Origin: Clostridiaceae bacterium
Lineage (GTDB): Bacteria > Bacillota > Clostridia > Lachnospirales > Lachnospiraceae
Direction: 5' to 3'
Length of the DNA stretch: 64,000 nt
Assembly (NCBI GenBank): GCA_009911305.1
Contig: QXXC01000003.1
Span: 1-64,000, forward strand
How positions within the stretch are numbered: the stretch's first letter is position 1; each line of letters starts with the position of its first letter. The translations under genes and the position numbers were made by a program. This document shows positions 56,618-64,000 of this stretch, piece by piece. The notes under the pieces were generated by a model. That model was not told the origin of the DNA and made no database searches. It worked only from the letters and a program-made list of their open reading frames with translations.

Positions 56618-57268
56618 ATGAATATGGAAGTAAACCGCCGTGAAATGTACCGCTATATGGGCTATGGGAGCGCCGAGCCGGATGAACGGACGAGAGAGCT
56701 TGCAGAGAGCTGTCTGGAGGAGCTTATGAAGGCTGCGTCCCCGCGCTCGTGCTCGCGCCTTTTTCCGCTTCGGATCGCGTCGGACGGGACGCTTGATTTT
56801 AGCTGTTTTACGGTAAAGAGCAGACAGCTCCGGAAGAATCTGGAGGGCTGCGGGGAGGCGTTTCTGTTTGCGGGCACGCTGGGGACGGGAGTGGATTTCC
56901 TCCTGCGGCGCTACAGCCGCCTCTCGATGAGCCGGGCGGTTGTGCTGCAGGCCGCGTCGTCGGCTCTTCTGGAGGCATACTGCAACCAGGAGAATGAGCG
57001 CTTAAAGAAGGAGGCGCGGGAGCGCGGAAGCTATCTGCGGCCGCGTTTCAGTCCCGGATACGGCGATTTCCCGCTGGAGGCGCAGAAGGGGATTTTCAGG
57101 GCCCTGCAGGTGGAAAAGCAGATTGGCATTACCCTGACGGACCGCCTTTTGATGGCCCCGTCGAAGTCTGTGACAGCCGTGATCGGGGCGGGACGGACAG
57201 AGACGTATTGTGAGATGGAAGGGTGCGAGGCATGCGGGAAAGCAGACTGCCCCTATCGGAGAGGATAG
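56618..57268 (+). CDS. MetH activation-domain protein (split cobalamin methionine synthase)
   Basis: A 216-residue protein resembling the AdoMet-binding reactivation domain that forms the C-terminus of one-piece MetH. It has RREMYRYMGYGSAEPDERTR, AGTLGTGVDFLLRRYS and RPRFSPGYGDFPLEAQ, the last being the typical AdoMet-site region. It ends with GCEACGKADCPYRR, a Cys cluster that one-piece MetH lacks. It lies 3 bases before metH, which lacks this domain, so the two should work as one enzyme. The ATG at 56618 follows GAGGAG; the ATG at 56624 is an alternative. Confidence 0.9.
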   Translation: MNMEVNRREMYRYMGYGSAEPDERTRELAESCLEELMKAASPRSCSRLFPLRIASDGTLDFSCFTVKSRQLRKNLEGCGEAFLFAGTLGTGVDFLLRRYSRLSMSRAVVLQAASSALLEAYCNQENERLKKEARERGSYLRPRFSPGYGDFPLEAQKGIFRALQVEKQIGITLTDRLLMAPSKSVTAVIGAGRTETYCEMEGCEACGKADCPYRRG

Positions 57269-57271
57269 AAC

Positions 57272-59746
57272 ATGGGAATACTGGACGAGCTGAAGAGACG
57301 TATCGTAATGTTTGACGGAGGCATGGGAAGTCTTCTGCAGGAGCGCGGCTTAAAGCCCGGGGAGCTCCCGGAGCTGTGGAATCTCACGCATCCGGAAGAG
57401 GTGTCTGATATCCACAGCGCGTATCTGGAAGCCGGATGTGATATTATTTTAACAAATACCTTTGGCGCAAACCGGCTGAAATATGACGGAACGCGCGGCC
57501 CCGGTGTGAAAGAGATCGTAAGGGCCGGGACAGAGAATGCAAAGCGGGCCGTAAGGGCCGCGGGGAGAGGCTTTACAGCCCTGGATATAGGGCCTACGGG
57601 AAAACTTTTAAAACCCATGGGTGATCTGGACTTTGAGGAAGCGGTGTCCGTCTTTGCAGAGACAGTGGAGGCAGGCGCGCAGGCGGGCGCGGATCTCATC
57701 GTGATCGAGACGATGAGCGATATGTATGAGCTGAAGGCCGCGGTTCTGGCCGCAAAGGAGCACGCCGGGCTCCCGATCTTTGCGACCGTGATCTTTGACG
57801 GCTCGGGCAAGCTCTTAACAGGCGGCACGCCGGAGGCTGTCACCGCCATGCTGGAGGGACTGGGCGTGGACGCCCTGGGCGTCAACTGCGGCCTGGGGCC
57901 GGTTCAGATGAAGCCTCTGGCAGAGCGTCTGACCGCCTGCGCGTCGATCCCTGTGATTGTCAATCCAAATGCCGGCCTTCCAAGGAGTGACGGCGAGCGG
58001 ACCGTGTACGACATTACGCCGGCCGAATTTGCAGAGGTGATGGATTCGATCCTGGATCTGGGCGTTTCCGCCGTGGGCGGGTGCTGCGGGACGACGCCGG
58101 AGCATATGCGCCTGCTGCGGGAGCGCGTAAAGGACCGCCCTGCGCCGCGCATCGTCAGAAAGAACCGCACGGTGGCGGCCTCCTATGCGGCGGCCGTGGA
58201 ATTTGGGAGAGAACCGGTGATCATCGGCGAGCGGATCAACCCTACGGGCAAGCCGCGCCTTAAAAAAGCGCTGATCGGGCATGATTTGGAGTTCATCCTG
58301 CGGGAGGGGATCGCCCAGCAGGAGAATGGGGCTGCCATTCTGGATGTAAACGCCGGGCTGCCTGAGATCGACGAGGCTTCTGTGATGACCGAGCTTGTGA
58401 CCGAGCTGCAGTCCGTGACCGAGCTGCCGCTCCAGCTAGACACCTCAGATCCGAAGGCTCTCGCAGCGGCGCTGCGCGTCTACAACGGAAAGCCGCTCGT
58501 CAATTCCGTAAACGGAAAGAGGGAGGTCATGGACGCCGTGTTTCCCCTTGTGCGGCATTACGGGGGCGTGCTGGTTGCCCTGACGCTCGACGAAGAGGGG
58601 ATCCCGGAAACAGCAAACGGCCGGATCTCCATCGCCCGCCGGATCTATGCGGAGGCAGAGCGCTACGGCATCGGCAAAGAGGATATCCTGATCGACGCCC
58701 TGTGTATGACCATCAGCTCCAATCCGGAGAGCGCCCTGACGGTTCTGGAAACGGTCCGCCGCGTCAGAACAGAGCTGGGCGGCCGGACCATCCTTGGCGT
58801 CTCCAATATTTCCTTCGGCCTGCCGCTGCGGGAGCACATTAACGCCGCATTTTTCACCATGGCTCTGTCCGCTGGGCTTGACGCGGCGATCGTAAACCCG
58901 AATTCGAGGGAAATGATGTGCTCGTACCACAGCTTCCGCGCCCTCCATGCGCTGGATCCGTACTGCAGCGACTATATCCGCATCTACGGGCCGGAGGCGG
59001 CCGCGAAAAAAAAGGCCGGCGGCCCGGAAGCGCCTTTGGGGATCCCGGCCTCTCCTGAAGCGGGGCCTTCCGGAACAGCCGCGCCCTCCGGGCCCGGGTT
59101 ATCCTCTGAGGATGCAAAGCCGTTCCTCGCAGCCAGTGTGGAACGGGGCCTTAAGGATCAGGCCGCGCGGGCCGCAGAGCGGCTTTTAAAGGAGTGTCCG
59201 GCTCTTGAGATCATTGATTCCTGCATGATCCCGGCCCTTGACCGGGTGGGAAAGGGTTTTGAGGCCGGAACGGTATTCCTGCCCCAGCTTCTCATGAGCG
59301 CCGAGGCGGCCAAAGCGGCCTTTGCCGTTATAAAGGAAAGCATGGAAGCCTCCGGCAGCCAGCCGGGCGGCAGGGAATGCGTCATCCTCGCCACGGTGAA
59401 AGGCGATATCCACGACATCGGAAAAAATATCGTAAAGGTCCTGCTGGAAAATTACAGCTTTCAGGTCACGGATCTCGGCAAGGACGTAAGCCCGGAGCGG
59501 ATTGTCGAAGAAACCGTCAGGGGCCGTGTGAAGCTGGTGGGGTTAAGCGCGCTGATGACCACCACCGTTCCGGCCATGGCGGAGACGATCCGTCTTTTGA
59601 GAAAAGAAGCGCCCTGGGCAAAGGTCATGGTGGGCGGCGCGGTGCTGACAGAGGAATATGCAGGGACGATTGGCGCGGATGCGTATTGTAAGGATGCGAT
59701 GGCTTCTGTGGGGTATGCGAAGAAGGTGTTTGGCCAGATGCCTTAA
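57272..59746 (+). CDS. metH: Cobalamin-dependent methionine synthase lacking the activation domain
   Basis: An 824-residue enzyme that moves a methyl group from 5-methyl-THF via cobalamin to homocysteine. Residues 1-290 are the homocysteine domain with zinc-ligand cysteines in VNCGLGP and GGCCGTTPEHM; about 310-570 is the pterin-binding domain (IIGERINPTGKPRLKKALIG); a Pro/Gly/Ala-rich linker at about 575-620 leads to the B12 cap and B12-binding domain with GDIHDIGKNIV. Full-length MetH has about 1200 residues; the missing reactivation domain is the separate upstream gene. GAGAGGATAG precedes the ATG. Confidence 0.97.
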   Translation: MGILDELKRRIVMFDGGMGSLLQERGLKPGELPELWNLTHPEEVSDIHSAYLEAGCDIILTNTFGANRLKYDGTRGPGVKEIVRAGTENAKRAVRAAGRGFTALDIGPTGKLLKPMGDLDFEEAVSVFAETVEAGAQAGADLIVIETMSDMYELKAAVLAAKEHAGLPIFATVIFDGSGKLLTGGTPEAVTAMLEGLGVDALGVNCGLGPVQMKPLAERLTACASIPVIVNPNAGLPRSDGERTVYDITPAEFAEVMDSILDLGVSAVGGCCGTTPEHMRLLRERVKDRPAPRIVRKNRTVAASYAAAVEFGREPVIIGERINPTGKPRLKKALIGHDLEFILREGIAQQENGAAILDVNAGLPEIDEASVMTELVTELQSVTELPLQLDTSDPKALAAALRVYNGKPLVNSVNGKREVMDAVFPLVRHYGGVLVALTLDEEGIPETANGRISIARRIYAEAERYGIGKEDILIDALCMTISSNPESALTVLETVRRVRTELGGRTILGVSNISFGLPLREHINAAFFTMALSAGLDAAIVNPNSREMMCSYHSFRALHALDPYCSDYIRIYGPEAAAKKKAGGPEAPLGIPASPEAGPSGTAAPSGPGLSSEDAKPFLAASVERGLKDQAARAAERLLKECPALEIIDSCMIPALDRVGKGFEAGTVFLPQLLMSAEAAKAAFAVIKESMEASGSQPGGRECVILATVKGDIHDIGKNIVKVLLENYSFQVTDLGKDVSPERIVEETVRGRVKLVGLSALMTTTVPAMAETIRLLRKEAPWAKVMVGGAVLTEEYAGTIGADAYCKDAMASVGYAKKVFGQMP

Positions 59747-59807
59747 AATGTTCCATGGAAACGGCGTGTGAACGGCAGCGCATGCAGGTCACAGACCGTG
59801 CGTTCAC

Positions 59808-59836
59808 TTGACAATCCGGATAACTTATACTAGAAT
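59808..59836 (+). promoter_or_regulatory. Promoter of the HPr gene
   Basis: TTGACA (59808-59813) and TAGAAT (59831-59836) are separated by 17 bases. Transcription would begin near 59844, leaving a leader of about 90 bases before the ATG at 59936. Confidence 0.75.
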
Positions 59837-59935
59837 TTCCATATAAGCGGCGCCTGTTTTGGCATGTGCCATATCTGCAGGGGAGGCCTGCCGGAAGCGC
59901 CGCACGGAAGCTGATAGGGAGGAGAGAAAAGAGCG

Positions 59936-60202
59936 ATGTTATCGAAAAAATTAACGGTAGTAAATCCATCCGGCCTGCATTTAAGGCCGGCGGGAGTGTT
60001 ATCCCAGACAGCGATGAAATTTAAGAGCGACATCACGATCGAGTGCGGGGAGAAGCAGATCAAGGCAAAGAGCGTTTTAAACGTGATGGCCGCGGGGATC
60101 AAATGCGGTACGGAGATCGAGCTGATCTGCGACGGACCGGACGAGGCGGAGGCGCTTAAGACGATTGCAGAGGCGATCGAGAGCGGGCTGGGAGAGGGCT
60201 GA
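59936..60202 (+). CDS. ptsH: Phosphocarrier protein HPr
   Basis: An 88-residue HPr. H15, phosphorylated by enzyme I, is in NPSGLHLRPAG, and S46, the HPr-kinase site used in Firmicute carbon catabolite control, is in KAKSVLNVMAAG. Both sites are intact. Enzyme I (ptsI) is not adjacent; the gene is monocistronic or ends at the hairpin at 60273-60303. GGGAGGAGAG precedes the ATG. Confidence 0.95.
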   Translation: MLSKKLTVVNPSGLHLRPAGVLSQTAMKFKSDITIECGEKQIKAKSVLNVMAAGIKCGTEIELICDGPDEAEALKTIAEAIESGLGEG

Positions 60203-60272
60203 GGCCTGCCGGCGGCGCGGCGGTGATGCTTCCGTGCGCCCGGATGCTGCGGGAAATGAAAAGGTTAAAGGG

Positions 60273-60303
60273 GGAGAGTATTGCACAGGGGGCGATACTC
60301 TCC
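60273..60303 (+). terminator. Hairpin between HPr and thioesterase genes
   Basis: GGAGAGTAT pairs perfectly with ATACTCTCC around a 13-base loop, followed by TTTCATC. It is a plausible but weak terminator for the HPr transcript; it also lies just before the AAAAAAGGAGC ribosome site of the next gene. Confidence 0.55.
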
Positions 60304-60328
60304 TTTCATCAAAAAAGGAGCGTTGATT

Positions 60329-60763
60329 ATGAAGCTGAGAGTATATGAACACAAGACGCAGTATTACGAGACGGATCAGATGGGGATCATCCATCATGCG
60401 AACTACCTGCACTGGTTTGAGGAGGCCAGGGTGGATATGATGGATCAGATGGGGATGGGATACGCACAGATGGAGAAGCAGGGGATTATATGCCCGGTGC
60501 TCTCGGTTCACAGCGAGTACAAGAGCATGGCGCGATTTGGGGAGACGGTTCAGATTCTGGTTCATTTAAAGGAGTATAACGGGATCCGGATGACGCTCGA
60601 ATATACGGTGGTTGACAAGGAGACAGACATGGTGCGCTGCGTGGGGGAAAGCCGCCACTGCTTTCTGAACCGGGACGGAAAGCCGGTTTCCTTAAAGCGC
60701 AATTATCTTGAGATGGACAAGGCGTTCCGTGAATATTCCGGGGAAAATGAGGAGGAAGGCTGA
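60329..60763 (+). CDS. Acyl-CoA thioesterase, 4HBT/YbgC type
   Basis: A 144-residue hot-dog-fold enzyme that hydrolyses acyl-CoA thioesters. The active-site region YYETDQMGIIHHANYLHWFE holds the Asp of the YbgC type and the HHANY motif. The substrate chain length is unknown. The ATG at 60329 has AAAAAAGGAGC 9 bases upstream. The PAP2 gene starts 3 bases after its stop, so the two are likely cotranscribed. Confidence 0.92.
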   Translation: MKLRVYEHKTQYYETDQMGIIHHANYLHWFEEARVDMMDQMGMGYAQMEKQGIICPVLSVHSEYKSMARFGETVQILVHLKEYNGIRMTLEYTVVDKETDMVRCVGESRHCFLNRDGKPVSLKRNYLEMDKAFREYSGENEEEG

Positions 60764-60766
60764 CGG

Positions 60767-61318
60767 ATGCAGGGGCTTTATGAAGCGGAATTTTTTCTTC
60801 TGCACCGTATCCAGGAGCTGCGCGCGCCGTTCCTGGACTGGTTTATGGAGCGGGTTTCCTTTCTGGGAAATGGCGGGTGGCTGTTTATCGTGACAGGGCT
60901 TTTGCTGATCTGCCCGAAACGGACGAGGCGGGTCGGGATCTCGATTCTCGGCTCTCTCCTGTGCGGTTTTCTGATTGGCAATGTATTCCTTAAAAATGCC
61001 GTGATGCGCAGCCGCCCCTGCTGGCTGGACGGGACAGTCGCGCTGCTGGTTGCGAGCCCGGCGGATTATTCGTTTCCGTCCGGCCATACGCTGGCTGCGT
61101 TTGAGACGGCGGTCAGCGTGTTCCTGTATCACAGGATATACGGAAGCTTTATGCTGGTTCTCGCGGCATGCATCGCCTTTTCCAGAATGTACCTGTTCGT
61201 CCATTTTCCGACGGATGTGCTGTGCGGGATGCTTCTGGGCATTCTGATCGCGGCCGGCGTACATATTGTGGTTGAAAAATACAAAAGATATGGTATACTG
61301 GACATACGAAAAAAATAG
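60767..61318 (+). CDS. PAP2 family lipid phosphatase
   Basis: A 183-residue membrane protein with about five spans. The three PAP2 phosphatase motifs are all seen: KNAVMRSRP, PSGH in YSFPSGHTLAAF, and SRMYLFVHFPTD. It probably removes phosphate from an undecaprenyl or phosphatidic lipid at the outer membrane face; the substrate is not known. GAGGAGGAAGG precedes the ATG and the gene follows the thioesterase at 3 bases. Confidence 0.92.
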   Translation: MQGLYEAEFFLLHRIQELRAPFLDWFMERVSFLGNGGWLFIVTGLLLICPKRTRRVGISILGSLLCGFLIGNVFLKNAVMRSRPCWLDGTVALLVASPADYSFPSGHTLAAFETAVSVFLYHRIYGSFMLVLAACIAFSRMYLFVHFPTDVLCGMLLGILIAAGVHIVVEKYKRYGILDIRKK

Positions 61319-61346
61319 TTGCAAAACACGTAACAATCAGAGAAAC

Positions 61347-61483
61347 GCAGAGTAGGGATACAGGCGTTAAGTGCCGGCTGGACGGGGAGTTGCCAGCCGG
61401 ACGAAGGAATAGGCCCGGTTTGCGGCCCGGCGAGGGGCGCAGACCGCAGTATATTCCGCGGTCTGTACCCCGCATCCCGCTGC
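61347..61483 (+). promoter_or_regulatory. Tetrahydrofolate (THF) riboswitch
   Basis: This leader of folT matches the THF riboswitch. The closing helix pairs GCAG (61347-61350) with CTGC (61480-61483), and GGGAT (61355-61359) pairs with ATCCC (61474-61478). Conserved segments GAGTAGG and GGCGTTAAGTG near the 5' side and GACGAAGG in the central part are present. A GC-rich hairpin (GCCGGCTGG with CCAGCCGG) and one with AGACCGC/GCGGTCT form the arms. It probably controls access to the AAAAGGAGG ribosome site 50 bases downstream, turning off folate uptake when THF is abundant. Confidence 0.85.
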
Positions 61484-61548
61484 ATCGTGGATAGTGAATA
61501 TCTTCTGATGTAGATCGAGAGGCCTGCATGAAAAGGAGGTATTTTTTT

Positions 61549-62160
61549 ATGAAGAAATTTGCAGCCATTTACAGGGAATCCTACCGTGAACTGAAAAATA
61601 TAAGGGCCGTCACCGCGGCGGCCATGTTCATGGCCGTTTCCGTCGTGCTGGGGTATTTTACCATTGAGGCCGGGCCGTATCTGAAGATCGGCTTCGGGAA
61701 CGTGGTAAACCAGTTTGTCTATTATTTGTTCGGTCCGGTTTTAGGCGGCGCATACGGGGGGATACTGGATCTCGTCAAGTTTGTGGCAAAGCCGACAGGC
61801 CCGTATTTTCCGGGATATACGTTTAACGCGGCCCTGGCCGGCGTCATTTACGGGACCTTCCTCTACCGGCGGCCGCTGTCGTTTGCGCGCGTGCTGCTGG
61901 TGCATCTGGCGATCGTGGTGATCGTCAACATGGGGCTTACGACACTGTGGCTCAGCCTGACCTCCGGCAAGGCGTTTCTCGCGCTTTTACCGGTGCGGGC
62001 GTTCAAGAACCTGATCAAGTGGCCGGTGGACTCCATGATTGTGTACCTGCTCGTAAGCCGGCTGGAGGCGCTTGGCCTGACGCGGGCCATCCGCGGGCGC
62101 AGGGAGGAGGACGGCCGGAGCCGTTATAAGGCCATCACAGAAAGGAAGAAAAGAATATGA
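61549..62160 (+). CDS. folT: Folate ECF transporter S component
   Basis: A 203-residue membrane protein with about six spans. It has the S-component pattern AAAMFMAVSVVLGYF and GNVVNQFVYYLFGPVLGGAYGG, and is preceded by a THF riboswitch, so folate is the likely substrate. It needs the shared EcfA/EcfA'/EcfT module encoded elsewhere. AAAAGGAGG lies 8 bases before the ATG at 61549. Its stop overlaps the mrp start by 4 bases (ATGA). Confidence 0.93.
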   Translation: MKKFAAIYRESYRELKNIRAVTAAAMFMAVSVVLGYFTIEAGPYLKIGFGNVVNQFVYYLFGPVLGGAYGGILDLVKFVAKPTGPYFPGYTFNAALAGVIYGTFLYRRPLSFARVLLVHLAIVVIVNMGLTTLWLSLTSGKAFLALLPVRAFKNLIKWPVDSMIVYLLVSRLEALGLTRAIRGRREEDGRSRYKAITERKKRI

Positions 62161-62987
62161 GCGAAAGTTGTAATCATCATTGCGAAAGCTGCAGCGAGAA
62201 CTGCGCGCAGCGTCCGGAGCAGAGTTTTCTGGAGCCGCTGCATCCTCAGAGCTCGGTGAAAAAGGTTATCGGCGTGGTCAGCGGAAAAGGCGGCGTGGGA
62301 AAATCGCTCGTCACCTCCCTGACCGCCTGCGGGCTGCGCGCCAGGAACCACAGGGTGGGGATCCTGGACGCGGATATCACAGGGCCCTCGATTCCCAAGG
62401 CCTTCGGCCTGCGCGGGACGGTGCGCGTGACAGAGGACAGGCTCATGCTGCCGGCAGAGAGCGCGACGGGGATACAGGTGCTCTCCGCCAACCTGATTCT
62501 GGATCACGAAACGGATCCGGTGATCTGGCGCGGGCCGATTGTGGGCGGCGTGATTAAGCAATTTTGGGGAGAAGCGCTCTGGAAGGAAATTGACTATATG
62601 CTTGTGGACATGCCTCCCGGGACGGGAGACGTGCCGCTGACCGTCTTCCAGTCCCTTCCGCTGAACGGCATTATCATCGTGACCTCCCCGCAGGAGCTGG
62701 TTTCCATGATCGTGGCCAAGGCGGTCAATATGGCCAGAAAGATGGATATCCCGATTCTCGGCCTGGTTGAAAACATGAGCTATCTGGAATGCCCGGACTG
62801 CAAAAAGCGGATTTCCGTGTTCGGAGAGAGCCGGGTGGACCAGACGGCAGCGGAATACGGGATCCCCGTGCTGGCAAAGATCCCCATTGACCCAAGGCTT
62901 GCAGACGCCGTGGATCAGGGAACCGTGGAATATGCAGAGGCCCCGTGGCTTGCGCAGGCGGTGGATGCGGCGGAGCGGGTATCATAA
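62157..62987 (+). CDS. Mrp/NBP35-type Fe-S cluster carrier ATPase
   Basis: A 276-residue P-loop ATPase that holds and hands over Fe-S clusters. The N-terminus is cysteine-rich (CNHHCESCSENC) as in NBP35 proteins, the Walker A is GKGGVGKS and the region YMLVDMPPGTGDVPL is the Mrp signature. The C-terminal CxxC is in YLECPDCKKR. It overlaps folT by 4 bases and therefore should be under the same riboswitch control, an uncommon pairing. Confidence 0.93.
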   Translation: MSESCNHHCESCSENCAQRPEQSFLEPLHPQSSVKKVIGVVSGKGGVGKSLVTSLTACGLRARNHRVGILDADITGPSIPKAFGLRGTVRVTEDRLMLPAESATGIQVLSANLILDHETDPVIWRGPIVGGVIKQFWGEALWKEIDYMLVDMPPGTGDVPLTVFQSLPLNGIIIVTSPQELVSMIVAKAVNMARKMDIPILGLVENMSYLECPDCKKRISVFGESRVDQTAAEYGIPVLAKIPIDPRLADAVDQGTVEYAEAPWLAQAVDAAERVS

Positions 62988-63058
62988 GCCGGAAAGGCCG
63001 GGCTGCTGCGCCCGGTAACGGTACGCGTCCGCTCTCACAAATTTAATGGATTCTTTAG

Positions 63059-63087
63059 TTGTATCAGAACGGCGTCTCATGTATAAT
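63059..63087 (+). promoter_or_regulatory. Promoter of the RelQ-like gene
   Basis: TTGTAT (63059-63064) and TATAAT (63082-63087) are separated by 17 bases, about 40 bases before the ATG at 63127. Confidence 0.75.
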
Positions 63088-63126
63088 GAAAGAAGATTAA
63101 ACCGAAAGAAAAATGGGGTGCTTTTG

Positions 63127-63843
63127 ATGAACACGTATTTGAATCCGAGCAGCGAGATCAGCCATTTTGCGCTGAATGCCCCAAAGGAAATTGAGATTCC
63201 TGAGAGCCTGATGGGGATGGCTCAGCAGCTCAAGGAGAGCATGATGCAGTATACCTGCGCCATACGGGAAGTGAAGACAAAGCTGGAGGTTTTAAACGAC
63301 GAGCTTTCCGTAAAGAAGTCCAGAAATCCGATTGAGATGATTAAGTCCAGGGTGAAGAGGCCCTTAAGCATTGTGGATAAGCTGCACCGGCGCGGCCTCC
63401 CTGTGACAGTGGAATCCATGACGCAGCATCTGGACGACATTGCGGGGATCCGCGTGATATGCTCGTTTATTGACGATATCTATGAGATCAGCAGGATGCT
63501 GGCCCGGCAGGACGACATCAAGGTGATTGCCATCAAGGACTACATACGCAGCCCGAAGGAGAACGGGTACCGCAGCTATCACATGATTGTGGAGGTGCCG
63601 GTATTTTTCTCAAACTGCAAGAAGATGATGCGGGTGGAGGTGCAGATCAGGACCATTGCCATGGATTTCTGGGCCAGCCTTGATCACCAGCTAAAATATA
63701 AAAAGCGGCTTGATGAATTTGACGCCGCGGAGATCGGCGCGCAGCTCAAGGAATGCGCGGAGATCATAGCCGCGACGGACTGGAGGATGCTGGATATCCG
63801 CCGCAGGATTGAGGAAAAGGGCTTCATAGTGGATAATTCGTGA
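63127..63843 (+). CDS. Small alarmone synthetase, RelQ-like GTP pyrophosphokinase
   Basis: A 238-residue stand-alone (p)ppGpp synthetase domain. Motifs of the RelA/SpoT synthetase are visible: DDIAGIRVICSFIDDIYE, KVIAIKDYIRSPKENGYRSY and VEVQIRTIAMDFWASLDHQL. There is no hydrolase or TGS/ACT domain, so it belongs to the SAS group (YjbM/RelQ type). The ATG at 63127 follows AATGGGGTGCTTTTG; its ribosome site is moderate. The gene has its own promoter and ends at a hairpin located inside the 3' end of the convergent GNAT gene. Confidence 0.93.
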   Translation: MNTYLNPSSEISHFALNAPKEIEIPESLMGMAQQLKESMMQYTCAIREVKTKLEVLNDELSVKKSRNPIEMIKSRVKRPLSIVDKLHRRGLPVTVESMTQHLDDIAGIRVICSFIDDIYEISRMLARQDDIKVIAIKDYIRSPKENGYRSYHMIVEVPVFFSNCKKMMRVEVQIRTIAMDFWASLDHQLKYKKRLDEFDAAEIGAQLKECAEIIAATDWRMLDIRRRIEEKGFIVDNS

Positions 63844-63893
63844 CGGTTCCCGGCCGTTCAGAGGCCGGGCAGTTATGAAGCGGGTACAGCGCT

Positions 63894-64000
63894 TCAATAG
63901 AGATAGTAGGACAGGGTTTCGGTGACGCGGAACCCTGTTTTTTTATACAGCGATACAGCCGGTAAGTTATCGCCGGATACGTGGAGAAAGACGAGGCGCG
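63894..64000 (-). CDS. GNAT family N-acetyltransferase (partial, 3' end only)
   Basis: The last 34 codons of a minus-strand gene read VFLHVSGDNLPAVSLYKKTG, then FRVTETLSYYLY and a TGA at 63894-63896. The LHVSxDNxPAxxLYxxxGF pattern is the acetyl-CoA-binding end of GNAT (RimI-like) enzymes. The rest lies outside the window. Its 3' end converges on the RelQ-like gene, with 50 bases between the stops. Confidence 0.8.
   Translation of the reverse strand, partial: RLVFLHVSGDNLPAVSLYKKTGFRVTETLSYYLY
63911..63945 (+). terminator. Terminator of the RelQ-like gene inside the GNAT gene
   Basis: ACAGGGTTTC pairs with GGAACCCTGT (one G-T type mismatch) around an 8-base loop and is followed by TTTTTTTA. 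It is oriented for plus-strand transcripts and lies in the coding region of the convergent GNAT gene. A second hairpin without T tract (CCCGGCC/GGCCGGG) is at 63849-63869. Confidence 0.75.

Noticed and set aside
59826-59831. TATACT as -10 element for the HPr gene
   Set aside because: It would leave only 12 bases to the TTGACA; TAGAAT at 59831-59836 gives the proper 17-base spacing.
1-64000. CRISPR array, tRNA or rRNA genes
   Set aside because: I saw no regularly spaced repeats and no tRNA or rRNA-like sequence in any intergenic region, although a covariance-model scan could not be run.

Overview
The window looks like a chromosomal segment of a Clostridia-class Firmicute, most likely a Lachnospiraceae-type gut bacterium. 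This is inferred from AGGAGG ribosome sites, a Firmicute 6S RNA, a THF riboswitch in front of folT, a split cobalamin methionine synthase and a Tn1549-type conjugative element. I ran no database search; family names rest on recognised motifs.

Bases 1 to about 29,045 are the terminal part of an integrative conjugative element (ICE), read almost entirely from the minus strand. In transcription order from its chromosomal end come a short conserved gene, parA-parB, a giant thioester/Cna-B cell-wall adhesin with an LPXTG-like anchor, and a run of small conserved ICE proteins. Next are a 2970-residue methylase/SNF2-helicase polyprotein (with a tnpV gene nested in another frame), an AT-rich cargo cassette carrying an AbiTii-family defence-like gene, DNA-processing genes (DUF3848, Toprim primase-like, PcfM), a candidate oriT, mobC, the relaxase, PcfB, an ArdC-like protein and the start of the VirD4 coupling protein. 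The remaining type IV secretion genes and the integrase must lie before base 1. The element abuts the 3' end of the 23S rRNA methyltransferase gene rlmD, whose C-terminus appears to be supplied by ICE DNA.

Bases 29,000 to 40,000 are chromosomal genes mixed with mobile remnants: rlmD, a cytidylate-kinase-like protein, a DUF3592-like membrane protein, an ACT protein, a decayed DUF1016 (YhcG) nuclease gene, a VOC protein, an MBOAT acyltransferase with its DltD/AlgX-like partner, and a DUF5714 protein.

Bases 40,000 to 64,000 are core genome: a ferredoxin with a NapH-like membrane Fe-S protein, two chemotaxis receptors, the nucleoside salvage operon deoB-deoC-cdd-pdp, 6S RNA, an AI-2E-type transporter, a SpoIID/LytB protein, a PfoR-like EIIC, an Rrf2 regulator, the one-carbon cluster metF / MetH-activation protein / metH, HPr, a thioesterase, a PAP2 phosphatase, riboswitch-controlled folT followed by mrp, a RelQ-like alarmone synthetase and the 3' end of a GNAT acetyltransferase.

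The most unusual parts are the self-contained AbiTii cassette (about 7.2-9.3 kb), with its own promoter and terminator and a motif shared between two of its proteins, and the tnpV gene overprinted inside the giant helicase gene. I saw no tRNA, rRNA or CRISPR array.
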